DNA from: Comamonadaceae bacterium
GTDB lineage: Bacteria; Pseudomonadota; Gammaproteobacteria; Burkholderiales; Burkholderiaceae_C
Length of the DNA: 36,848 nt
NCBI GenBank assembly: GCA_947372745.1
Contig: CANBUY010000024.1
Span: forward strand, 1 to 36,848
Direction: 5' to 3'
The translations under genes and the position numbers were made by a program. The notes beneath the pieces were generated by a model that ran no database searches, was not told the origin of the DNA, and saw only the letters and a program-made list of their open reading frames with translations. Shown in pieces: positions 9,568-16,273 of this stretch (the first letter of the stretch is position 1; the number at the start of each line of letters is the position of its first letter).

Positions 9568-9653
9568 ACGCTTCCCTGCGCAAGAATTACCTTGATCAAG
9601 TTCCAGGGTGTTATCTCAGCCGAACATCTCGCGACATTCAGCACCCCTAGCGT
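9568..9653 (-). promoter_or_regulatory. TPP (thiamin pyrophosphate) riboswitch aptamer
   Basis: Read on the minus strand it carries the THI-box landmarks in order. The P1 strand ACGCU (9649-9653) pairs with AGCGU (9568-9572). Then come GGGGUGC, a variable hairpin around CGCGAGAUG, the nearly invariant GGCUGAGAU (CUGAGA at 9614-9619), ACACCC, GAACUUGAUC, and closing GCAGGGA. All conserved blocks are present at normal spacing in 86 nt. It lies 68 nt upstream of the receptor gene. In the minus-strand promoter region above it, TACAAT at 9685-9690 is a possible -10. Confidence 0.93.
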
Positions 9654-9790
9654 GTACTGGATTGTGTTAACAACCAGCTTTTTTATTGTAGGCCAAAGGC
9701 CATGCCTAATTTATTTCAACCTTAAGTTTCCAAATTTCACGCATCGCCAGGCTGCCTGCCTTTAACATTCGTTAATAACCAGGAGACCCC
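9654..9790. other. divergent regulatory spacer between riboswitch operon and hydroxyacid dehydrogenase gene
   Basis: An AT-rich stretch that must hold the promoters of both transcription units. A possible minus-strand -10 (TACAAT) is at 9685-9690, with no good -35 at the right distance. The plus-strand gene has a clear AGGAG at 9781-9785. No gene is visible. Confidence 0.4.
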
Positions 9791-10945
9791 ATGTCCGTGA
9801 TCACCAACATTGAAGACTTGCGCGTTTTAGCCCAAAAGCGCGTACCCCGCATGTTTTACGACTACGCCGACTCCGGCTCGTGGACCGAGAGCACGTACCG
9901 CGCCAACTCGGCGGACTTTCAAACTATCAAACTGCGCCAACGCGTCGCTGTCAACATGGAAAACCGCAGCACCGCGACCACCATGATCGGGCAAAAAGTC
10001 GCCATGCCGGTGGCCATTGCTCCTACGGGCTTGACCGGCATGCAGCACGCCGATGGCGAAATCAAGGCGGCGCGCGCCGCCAAAAAATTTGGTATTCCTT
10101 TCACACTCTCCACCATGAGCATTTGCTCCATAGAAGACGTGGCCAAGGAAACCGGCGGCCATCCGTTCTGGTTTCAGTTGTACGTCATGAAAGACCGCGA
10201 CTACATTGAGCGCTTGATCGACCGCGCCAAGGTCGCCAAGTGTTCAGCGCTGGTGCTGACGCTTGATTTGCAGATCATTGGCCAACGCCACAAAGACCTG
10301 AAAAACGGCCTCTCTGCCCCCCCCAAACTCACCATCGCCAACATCATTAACATGATGACCAAACCCCGCTGGGGCTTAGGCATGCTGGGCACCAGACGCC
10401 ACGGCTTTGGCAACATCGTGGGCCACGTCAAGGGCGTGGAAAATATGGGCTCTTTGTCCGAGTGGACGGCCAAGCAGTTTGACCCCGCGCTGAACTGGGG
10501 TGATGTGGAATGGATCAAAAAGCGCTGGGGTGGCAAGCTCATCATCAAAGGCATTCAAGACGTGGAAGACGCCCGCCTGGCTGTCAACTCCGGCGCTGAC
10601 GCGCTGATTGTGTCCAACCACGGTGGGCGCCAACTAGACGGGGCCCAGTCGTCCATTCATGCCCTGCCGCCCATTGTGGATGCGGTGGGTAAGGACATTG
10701 AAGTGCACATGGACGGCGGCATTCGCTCTGGCCAGGATGTGCTGAAGGCCCGCGCCCTGGGGGCGCAAGGCACCTACATTGGCCGCGCTTTTCTGTACGG
10801 CTTGGGCGCCATGGGCGAAGAAGGCGTGACCAAGGCGCTGGAAATCATCCACAAAGAGCTCGATTTGACGATGGCCTTTTGCGGCCATACCCAAATGGAT
10901 ACGGTCAACAAAAGTATTTTGTTGCCCGGCACATATCCGACCTGA
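9791..10945 (+). CDS. lldD: FMN-dependent alpha-hydroxy-acid dehydrogenase (L-lactate dehydrogenase type)
   Basis: A 384-residue TIM-barrel flavoprotein of the L-lactate dehydrogenase / glycolate oxidase family, oxidising an L-2-hydroxy acid to the 2-oxo acid. Visible features are the N-terminal YDYADSGSWTE, the FMN-contacting IAPTGLTGMQH and FTLSTMSICSIEDVA, FWFQLYVMKDR, LTLDLQIIGQRHKD, and the signature SNHGGRQLDGA with the catalytic base histidine, then HMDGGIRSGQDVLKA and GAQGTYIGRAFLYG. It starts 6 nt after a good AGGAG. LldD is the best single guess, although mandelate or glycolate specificity is possible. No lctP-like permease or regulator adjoins it. Confidence 0.88.
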   Translation: MSVITNIEDLRVLAQKRVPRMFYDYADSGSWTESTYRANSADFQTIKLRQRVAVNMENRSTATTMIGQKVAMPVAIAPTGLTGMQHADGEIKAARAAKKFGIPFTLSTMSICSIEDVAKETGGHPFWFQLYVMKDRDYIERLIDRAKVAKCSALVLTLDLQIIGQRHKDLKNGLSAPPKLTIANIINMMTKPRWGLGMLGTRRHGFGNIVGHVKGVENMGSLSEWTAKQFDPALNWGDVEWIKKRWGGKLIIKGIQDVEDARLAVNSGADALIVSNHGGRQLDGAQSSIHALPPIVDAVGKDIEVHMDGGIRSGQDVLKARALGAQGTYIGRAFLYGLGAMGEEGVTKALEIIHKELDLTMAFCGHTQMDTVNKSILLPGTYPT

Positions 10946-10953
10946 ACTCAGAC

Positions 10954-10983
10954 GCCTGAGACCTGCGCTGGGCAGGTTCAGGC
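10954..10983. terminator. hairpin between convergent lldD and queC
   Basis: GCCTGA-g-ACCTGC (10954-10966), loop GCTGG, then GCAGGT-TCAGGC (10972-10983): twelve base pairs with one bulged G. It overlaps the queC stop codon and separates two convergent genes. The T-tract is weak, so it may act as a bidirectional mRNA-end stabiliser or terminator. Confidence 0.65.
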
Positions 10984-11694
10984 TTTGAAACGCTCATACC
11001 CCCGGGCGCGCAACTCACAAGCGGGACAAGTGCCGCAGCCGTAACCCCAAGGGTGGCGGTGTTCGCGGTCACCCAGGTAGCAGGTGTGGGTGTGTTCAAT
11101 GATGAGGTTCACCAAGGCCTCGCCACCGTTGGGGACGCCCGATTTTTCACCCAACTCATGCGCCAAAGCCCAGGTCGCGGCTTTGTCGATCCACATCAGC
11201 GGGGTTTCTATCAAAAAGCGTTTATCCATGCCCAGGGAGAGCGCGAGTTGCATGGCTTTCATGGTGTCGTCGCGGCAGTCCGGGTAGCCAGAAAAGTCGG
11301 TCTCGCAAACGCCGGTAACCATCACCTGCAGATCGCGCCGGTAGGCCACGGCCGCGGCCAGCGTTAAAAACAACAGGTTGCGACCCGGCACAAAGGTATT
11401 GGGCAAGCCGCTTTGTTCCATCTTGAAGGCGGTATCGCGCGTCAGCGAGGTCTCGCTCACTTCGCCCAACACGGCCAGATCGAGCAGGTGGTCTTGCCCC
11501 AGTTTGTCCGCCCATTGGGGGAATTGCAGGCGAATTTCAGACAAGACTTTGAGGCGGGCCTCCAACTCCACATGGTGGCGCTGGCGGTAGTCAAACGCGA
11601 TGGTTTCAACCCGCTGGTATTTGCTCAAGGCCTGGGCGAGGCAGGTGGTGGAGTCTTGGCCACCAGAAAAAAGGACGAGTGCGGTTGTGTGCAT
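10978..11694 (-). CDS. queC: 7-cyano-7-deazaguanine synthase
   Basis: Converts 7-carboxy-7-deazaguanine to preQ0 with ATP and ammonia in the queuosine pathway. The 238-residue length is typical. The adenylation loop [10 protein letters not shown] lies at residues 10-19. The [13 protein letters not shown] and [13 protein letters not shown] blocks are present. The zinc site is seen as CYLGD followed by CGTCPAC near the C-terminus. It is the last gene of a minus-strand run beginning at yqgE; 28 bp separate it from plsC, so co-transcription is likely but a private promoter is possible. No other que gene is in the window. Confidence 0.95.
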   Translation of the reverse strand: MHTTALVLFSGGQDSTTCLAQALSKYQRVETIAFDYRQRHHVELEARLKVLSEIRLQFPQWADKLGQDHLLDLAVLGEVSETSLTRDTAFKMEQSGLPNTFVPGRNLLFLTLAAAVAYRRDLQVMVTGVCETDFSGYPDCRDDTMKAMQLALSLGMDKRFLIETPLMWIDKAATWALAHELGEKSGVPNGGEALVNLIIEHTHTCYLGDREHRHPWGYGCGTCPACELRARGYERFKA

Positions 11695-11722
11695 CCCCCA
11701 ATTTTAGAGGGCTACCCGGCGT

Positions 11723-12484
11723 TCAAAGGGCGCGCAGGTCGGCTACCGCTTGGCGAATATCGGCGGCCCAGGTTCGGCGGTCGCGACCTTTAAACGACTG
11801 GGCTTCGCCAAAGGTGACCACCGCGCACAAAGGAGGTGCGGTGAGTGTGCGCCAGATGGAACCCAGCAAGGTGTCGTCGTCAATGTAACAAGGCGCCAGG
11901 CTGAACTGGGCTGTGGCCGCGTCTTCAAAGCGCAGCGCTACGGGTAAAACCGGCGCATTGGCAGTGATGGCGGCTTGAAACAAGTTGGCATGAAAGGGCA
12001 ATAAATCCACACCGTTGCTGGTGGTGCCTTCCGGGAAGATGGCCAAAATATCGCCTGCTGACAGGCGCTCGGCCATGTGGTGGACCACGCGCAGGGCGTC
12101 GCGGCGCGACTCGCGCTCAATAAACAGGGTGCCGGCTCCGGCAGCTAGCGTGCCGATGAGCGGCCAATGGCGCAACTCGGCTTTGGACACAAAACGGCAG
12201 TGCCGGGCGGCGTGCAGCACCACGATGTCCAACCAAGAGATGTGGTTGGACGCCAGCATCAAAGGACCGTGCTCGGGCGGCGTCCCTTTCACTATCAATT
12301 GAATAGCTAGCTTAGCTAGCATCAATTGGGCCCAAGCCTGAATATGCTCTTCTTTTTGTGACTCGGTCAGCTTAGGAAAAACCCAGGCCAAGGTGATCAG
12401 CCCTGAGACGATGTGAACCAGCACGCGCAGGCATTTCCACACCGCATGCACGCGCACCCCCCAAGAGACAGGCTGGTCGCGCAT
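11723..12484 (-). CDS. plsC: 1-acyl-sn-glycerol-3-phosphate acyltransferase family protein
   Basis: A 253-residue membrane-associated lysophospholipid acyltransferase that makes phosphatidic acid or a related lipid. There is an N-terminal membrane segment near residues 18-36. The catalytic HX4D motif is NHISWLD (His81, Asp86), then the IERESRRD block and the acceptor-binding FPEGTTSNG near 150-158. Its ATG overlaps the pyrC' stop (ATGA), so translation is coupled. Residues 53-63 are encoded exactly by a 33-bp near-palindrome (12296-12328) of the AATAGCT repeat type, just before the catalytic domain. The exact acyl acceptor (lysophosphatidate or ornithine lipid precursor) cannot be told from sequence. 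Confidence 0.88.
   Translation of the reverse strand: MRDQPVSWGVRVHAVWKCLRVLVHIVSGLITLAWVFPKLTESQKEEHIQAWAQLMLAKLAIQLIVKGTPPEHGPLMLASNHISWLDIVVLHAARHCRFVSKAELRHWPLIGTLAAGAGTLFIERESRRDALRVVHHMAERLSAGDILAIFPEGTTSNGVDLLPFHANLFQAAITANAPVLPVALRFEDAATAQFSLAPCYIDDDTLLGSIWRTLTAPPLCAVVTFGEAQSFKGRDRRTWAADIRQAVADLRAL
12296..12328. repeat. AATAGCT-type palindrome inside plsC
   Basis: Arms CAATTGA (12296-12302) and TCAATTG (12322-12328) enclose GCTAGC-TTA-GCTAGC, so the whole 33 nt can fold as one hairpin with two bulged A residues. It occupies eleven whole codons of plsC. Confidence 0.7.
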
Positions 12485-13788
12485 CAGGCCTGAAACGCGA
12501 CCTGTCCGCCCACCAGCGTGGTGCGCACGCGGCCAGGCAACTCGTAGCCCGAGAACGGCGTGTGTTTGCCCTGGCTACGCAAGGCTGACGGCTCCACCAC
12601 CCAAGCGGCTTGAGGGTCAAAAATACACACATCGGCCACGCCCCCAACCACCAGACAACCGACCCGGCCCTGGCGCTTCTCAAGGGACGCGCCCAGCACA
12701 GCAGCAGGTCCGCAGGTGATGGTGCCCAAGGCGGTGGACAGAGGCACTCCCGTATCCTGGCTCCACTTAAGGGCCAGACTCAAAAGCAATTCCACGCCAG
12801 TGGCGCCGGGTTCGCTCTCAGCAAACGGCAGGTTTTTGGCGTCATCGTCGACCGGGGTGTGGTCAGACACCAGCGCGTCGATGGTGCCGTCTTGCAAACC
12901 GGCCCGCAGGGCGTCGCGGTCGCGCTGTTGGCGCAAGGGCGGGTTCAGGCGAGCGCGGCTGTCAAAGTAGCCAATATCAGCGTCGGTCAGGTGCAGGGAG
13001 TTGATGCTGACATCGCACGTCACCCGCAAACCGTCCAACTTGGCTTGACGCACCAGCGCCACACCTGCAGCACTGCTGATGCGGCACAAATGCACGCGGG
13101 CGCCGGTGGCGCGCATCAGCTCAAAAATAGTGTGCAGGGCAATGGTTTCAGCAATCACGGGCACACCGCCCAGCCCCATGCGGGTGGCCAGAGGGCCACT
13201 GGCCGCCACGCCTTTGCCCAGGTAAAAGTCTTGCGGGCGCAGCCACACCGAGTAGTCAAAGGTGCTGGCGTATTGCAGCGCACGTTGCAACACCTGGGTA
13301 TTGGCCAGCGGCACTTCGGCCTGGCTAAAGGCCACACAGCCAGCATCGGTCAACTCGGCCATCTCGGTCAGCGCCTCGCCGGCCAGATTGCGAGTCAGGG
13401 CGCCCAGCGGGTAGACGCGGGCTTGGTTGAGCTTTTCAGCCCGAAAGCGCAGCATTTCCACCAAACCGGGCTCATCGAGCACGGGGTCGGTGTCCGGCAG
13501 GCACACCAGGCTGGTGACGCCACCGGCCACCGCAGCGGCCATTTCGGACTCCAACATGTGCGCGTGCTCCAGACCGGGCTCGCGCAGGCGCACCGCCAGA
13601 TCCATCAAACCGGGGGCGACGATGCAGCCGGCGGCGTTAATGACTTGGTCGGGCTTGAAGTCAGGCGCTATATTTTTAATAGCTAGGACAACACCGTGCG
13701 CAATGGCTACATCGGCTATTTCGTCAAAACCGGTGGCGGGGTCGATCACCCGGCCGCCTTGAATCAACACATGGGTATTTACCGTCAT
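12484..13788 (-). CDS. pyrC': dihydroorotase-like protein without the metal-binding HxH (pyrC' type)
   Basis: A 434-residue amidohydrolase-fold protein of the class-I dihydroorotase family. Active enzymes carry Asp-x-His-x-His at the start of the barrel. Here the aligned block is LMDLAVRLREPG, so both histidines are replaced (Ala65, Arg67), and the usual PNTNP block is PDTDP. The downstream LCRISSAAG and SDHTPVDDD blocks persist. It is therefore probably catalytically dead, like Pseudomonas PyrC', which serves as a structural partner of aspartate carbamoyltransferase. I choose the ATG at 13788, two bases after the pyrB stop and 6 nt behind a GAGG, over the ATG at 13800 that overlaps pyrB. Residues around 35-42 fall in an AATAGCT repeat. 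Confidence 0.88.
   Translation of the reverse strand: MTVNTHVLIQGGRVIDPATGFDEIADVAIAHGVVLAIKNIAPDFKPDQVINAAGCIVAPGLMDLAVRLREPGLEHAHMLESEMAAAVAGGVTSLVCLPDTDPVLDEPGLVEMLRFRAEKLNQARVYPLGALTRNLAGEALTEMAELTDAGCVAFSQAEVPLANTQVLQRALQYASTFDYSVWLRPQDFYLGKGVAASGPLATRMGLGGVPVIAETIALHTIFELMRATGARVHLCRISSAAGVALVRQAKLDGLRVTCDVSINSLHLTDADIGYFDSRARLNPPLRQQRDRDALRAGLQDGTIDALVSDHTPVDDDAKNLPFAESEPGATGVELLLSLALKWSQDTGVPLSTALGTITCGPAAVLGASLEKRQGRVGCLVVGGVADVCIFDPQAAWVVEPSALRSQGKHTPFSGYELPGRVRTTLVGGQVAFQA
13664..13687. repeat. AATAGCT-type palindrome inside pyrC'
   Basis: GCTAT (13667-13671) and ATAGC (13679-13683) flank a T-rich loop within GGCGCTATATTTTTAATAGC. It is in frame and encodes LAIKNIA near the N-terminus, an AT-rich patch in an otherwise GC-rich gene. 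Confidence 0.6.
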
Positions 13789-13789
13789 A

Positions 13790-14752
13790 TCAGGCCTCAT
13801 TTCCTGCCACGATGCTCATCACCGCCATGCGCACCGCAATGCCAAAGGTCACTTGCGGCAAGATCACGCTTTGCTTGCCGTCCACCACCGCTGAGTCAAT
13901 CTCAACCCCTCGGTTGATGGGGCCGGGGTGCATCACGATGCAGTCGGGCTTGGCGAGTTGCAGTTTTTCGGGGGTGAGCCCGAAGGTTTTAAAAAATTCG
14001 TGGCTGGACGGCAGCAGCGCGCCACTCATGCGCTCGCTTTGCAGGCGCAGCATGATGATGACGTCCGCCCCGCGAATGCCTTCTTCCAGCGTGTGGCACA
14101 CCCGCACGCCCATTTGCGCCATGTCGGATGGCACCAATGTTTTGGGCCCCACCACCCGCACTTCGGCACAGCCGAGTGTGGTGAGCGCGTGAATATCCGA
14201 GCGCGCCACCCGCGAGTGCAGCACATCACCGACGATCGCCACCGTGAGGTTGGCAAAGTCTTTCTTGAAGTGCCGAATGGTGAACATATCGAGCAGCCCC
14301 TGCGTGGGGTGCGCGTGGCGGCCGTCACCGGCGTTGATGACGTGCACATGCGGCGCGACGTGCTGGGCAATAAGGTAAGGCGCGCCCGACTCGCCGTGAC
14401 GTACCACAAACAAGTCAGCGGCCATCGCGCTCAGGTTGGCAATGGTGTCAAGCAGCGACTCGCCCTTGGAGGCCGACGACTTGGCAATGTCCAGATTGAT
14501 GACGTCAGCACTGAGGCGCGTGGCGGCAATCTCAAAAGTGGTGCGGGTGCGGGTGGAGTTCTCAAAAAAGAGGTTGAACACACTTTTGCCACGCAACAAA
14601 GGCACTTTTTTAACCTCGCGGTCGTTCACCGAGACGAAGTTGGCCGCCGTGTCCAACACCTGGGTCAGGATGCTTTTGGGCAGCCCTTCAATCGAGAGCA
14701 GGTGAATCAGCTCACCGTTTTTATTAAGCTGCGGGTTGCGCTTGTACAACAT
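13790..14752 (-). CDS. pyrB: aspartate carbamoyltransferase catalytic subunit
   Basis: Commits carbamoyl phosphate and aspartate to pyrimidine synthesis. The 320-residue length fits the longer, PyrC'-associated class. The carbamoyl-phosphate signature [12 protein letters not shown] lies near residues 60-72. [12 protein letters not shown] and [12 protein letters not shown] also match. It starts 2 bp after pyrR and its stop abuts pyrC', the arrangement known from Pseudomonas, where PyrB and the inactive PyrC' form one dodecameric holoenzyme. No pyrI regulatory subunit is present, consistent with that class. Confidence 0.96.
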   Translation of the reverse strand: MLYKRNPQLNKNGELIHLLSIEGLPKSILTQVLDTAANFVSVNDREVKKVPLLRGKSVFNLFFENSTRTRTTFEIAATRLSADVINLDIAKSSASKGESLLDTIANLSAMAADLFVVRHGESGAPYLIAQHVAPHVHVINAGDGRHAHPTQGLLDMFTIRHFKKDFANLTVAIVGDVLHSRVARSDIHALTTLGCAEVRVVGPKTLVPSDMAQMGVRVCHTLEEGIRGADVIIMLRLQSERMSGALLPSSHEFFKTFGLTPEKLQLAKPDCIVMHPGPINRGVEIDSAVVDGKQSVILPQVTFGIAVRMAVMSIVAGNEA

Positions 14753-14754
14753 GG

Positions 14755-15252
14755 CTAAACCGTCTCCACTTTGAAACTGAACGCCCCGGCGTCACTGCGC
14801 GCCAATGCCAGGGATTGATTGGCTGGCAAGGCCACGCGGGCAGCAACAATGTCAGCCTGAATCGGCAACTCGCGCCCTCCCCGGTCCACCAGCACGGCCA
14901 GTTTGACGCTGGCCGGGCGGCCAAAGTCAAACAGCTCATTGATGACAGCGCGGATGGTGCGCCCAGTAAACAGCACGTCGTCGAGCAACAAAATGTCAGA
15001 CTCGTTCACGTCAAAATCAATTTGCGTTTGCGCGCCCGAGGTCATGCCCCTTCGGGCAAAGTCGTCGCGGTGCAAGGCCGAGGAAATAATGCCTACGCTA
15101 TTCCCCAGGCCCAAGTCAACTTTCAGGCGGGCAGCCAGCCAGGCGCCGCCTGAGGTCACACCCACCAAGCGCATGCCGGGGCGAAACACGGCGCGAACGC
15201 CTGCAAGCAGCTCAAGGTACAAAGCCTCGGCATTCAGGGTGAGTGTGCTCAC
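14755..15252 (-). CDS. pyrR: bifunctional pyr regulator / uracil phosphoribosyltransferase (PyrR)
   Basis: A 165-residue PRT-fold protein with the PRPP-binding loop [18 protein letters not shown] near residues 87-104 and [11 protein letters not shown] at the phosphate loop. In Gram-positives PyrR is an RNA-binding attenuator with UPRTase activity. In proteobacteria its regulatory role is less certain. The start is GTG, sharing GTGA with the stop of ruvX, so it is translationally coupled. It directly precedes pyrB, consistent with pyrimidine control. I see no obvious PyrR-binding hairpin upstream because the gene is embedded in the operon. Confidence 0.92.
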   Translation of the reverse strand: MSTLTLNAEALYLELLAGVRAVFRPGMRLVGVTSGGAWLAARLKVDLGLGNSVGIISSALHRDDFARRGMTSGAQTQIDFDVNESDILLLDDVLFTGRTIRAVINELFDFGRPASVKLAVLVDRGGRELPIQADIVAARVALPANQSLALARSDAGAFSFKVETV

Positions 15253-15656
15253 ACAATACTCCTCAAAAACTGTTCCAGAATAATGCAGGCCGCAGCCGCA
15301 TCGGCGTCTTTGGCGCCCATCGAGAGCGCCTCGGTGGTGGTGTAACGCTCGTCCACCTCAAACACTTGCAGCTTGAAGCGGCCATGCAGCTGGCGGCCAA
15401 ACTTGCGGGCCCGCAGCGTGTTTTCATGCTCGGCGCCGTCGGGATGGTAGGGCACGCCAATAACCAGCGCATCGGGCTGCCAGTCTTTAATTTGCTGGGC
15501 GATTTTGACAAAGCGGGCATCACCTTCGGCGGCAATCGTGCCTTGCGGCTGGGCGGTGCGCATCAGGCGGTTGCCCACGGCAAAGCCGGTGCGCTTGATG
15601 CCGAAGTCCAGCGCCAAAAAGGTCTGCAAGTGGGCAGGTACCACCAGGCCGCTCAT
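15249..15656 (-). CDS. ruvX: YqgF/RuvX-family putative pre-16S rRNA nuclease
   Basis: A 135-residue RNase H-fold protein. The N-terminal FLALDFGIKRTGFAVGN motif carries the first catalytic aspartate. PDALVIGVPYHPDG and VFEVDERYTTTEAL follow, the latter with the acidic residues of the active site, and DADAAAACIILEQFL lies at the C-terminus. The family matures the 16S rRNA 5' end and was earlier proposed as a Holliday-junction resolvase. I start it at the ATG at 15656, which overlaps the yqgE stop as ATGA. The ATG at 15686 lies inside yqgE and adds unconserved residues. Confidence 0.93.
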   Translation of the reverse strand: MSGLVVPAHLQTFLALDFGIKRTGFAVGNRLMRTAQPQGTIAAEGDARFVKIAQQIKDWQPDALVIGVPYHPDGAEHENTLRARKFGRQLHGRFKLQVFEVDERYTTTEALSMGAKDADAAAACIILEQFLRSIV

Positions 15657-16252
15657 GCGTGCCCCACATCGGATGAAAGCATCCACGACTCAAAACCCAG
15701 CAAAGCCACCGCCTGCTCGTAGCGGTCAGCCACCGGGGTGTCGAAAATAACGCGGTTGTCGGCAGGCACCGTCAACCAGCTGTTGCTGGCCAACTCGGAC
15801 TCCAGTTGGCCCTCGCCCCAGGCTGAATAACCTAAAAAGATCAGCACCTGCAACGGACCCGCGCCTTCAGAGAGCGCTTCAAGGACATCTTTGGAGGTCG
15901 TCATTTTGAGCCCGCCCGAGATGGCCATGGTGGAGGCGTAGTCCACCTCGGCCACACCGTCCATGCCGGCAGCTGGCGGGTGGTGCAATACAAAACCGCG
16001 CTCGGTTTGCACCGGCCCACCCTGAAACACGGGCGCTTTGGCCAAGTGGTCGTGGTGCAGCGGCAACTCGATCTTCTCGAACAGCCGCGTCATTCGCATG
16101 GGGCTGGGCTTGTTGATGACCAAGCCCAGCGCCCCTCGGGCGGTGTGCTCGCAAACATAGACCACACTTCGAGTGAATATCTCGTCGTTTAGTCCGGGCA
16201 TAGCAATCAAAAAATGATTTGTCAGGTTGGTGGGGGCAAAATCTCCAGGCAT
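15653..16252 (-). CDS. yqgE: YqgE/AlgH family protein
   Basis: A 199-residue protein with the family hallmarks: NHFLIAMPGLNDEIFTRSVV, YVCEHTARGALGLVINKPS, PVFQGGPVQTERGFVLH and the C-terminal FLGYSAWGEGQLESELA. Its molecular function is unknown. In Pseudomonas the homologue AlgH affects alginate expression. It is the first gene of the minus-strand cluster yqgE-ruvX-pyrR-pyrB-pyrC'-plsC-queC, with stop/start overlaps at the next junction. Only about 20 bp separate its start from the divergent photolyase gene, so the two promoters must overlap neighbouring coding sequence. Confidence 0.93.
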   Translation of the reverse strand: MPGDFAPTNLTNHFLIAMPGLNDEIFTRSVVYVCEHTARGALGLVINKPSPMRMTRLFEKIELPLHHDHLAKAPVFQGGPVQTERGFVLHHPPAAGMDGVAEVDYASTMAISGGLKMTTSKDVLEALSEGAGPLQVLIFLGYSAWGEGQLESELASNSWLTVPADNRVIFDTPVADRYEQAVALLGFESWMLSSDVGHA

Positions 16253-16273
16253 TCAACAATTTTAACGGTGATC

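Noticed and set aside
12610-13686. A 358-residue plus-strand frame opposite pyrC'.
   Set aside because: Low-complexity composition (Gly, His, Gln, Ala) and no motifs. The minus-strand reading is a clear dihydroorotase homologue.
13928-14758. A 276-residue plus-strand frame opposite pyrB.
   Set aside because: Antisense shadow of pyrB, with typical His/Arg/Gln/Val-rich composition and no family features.
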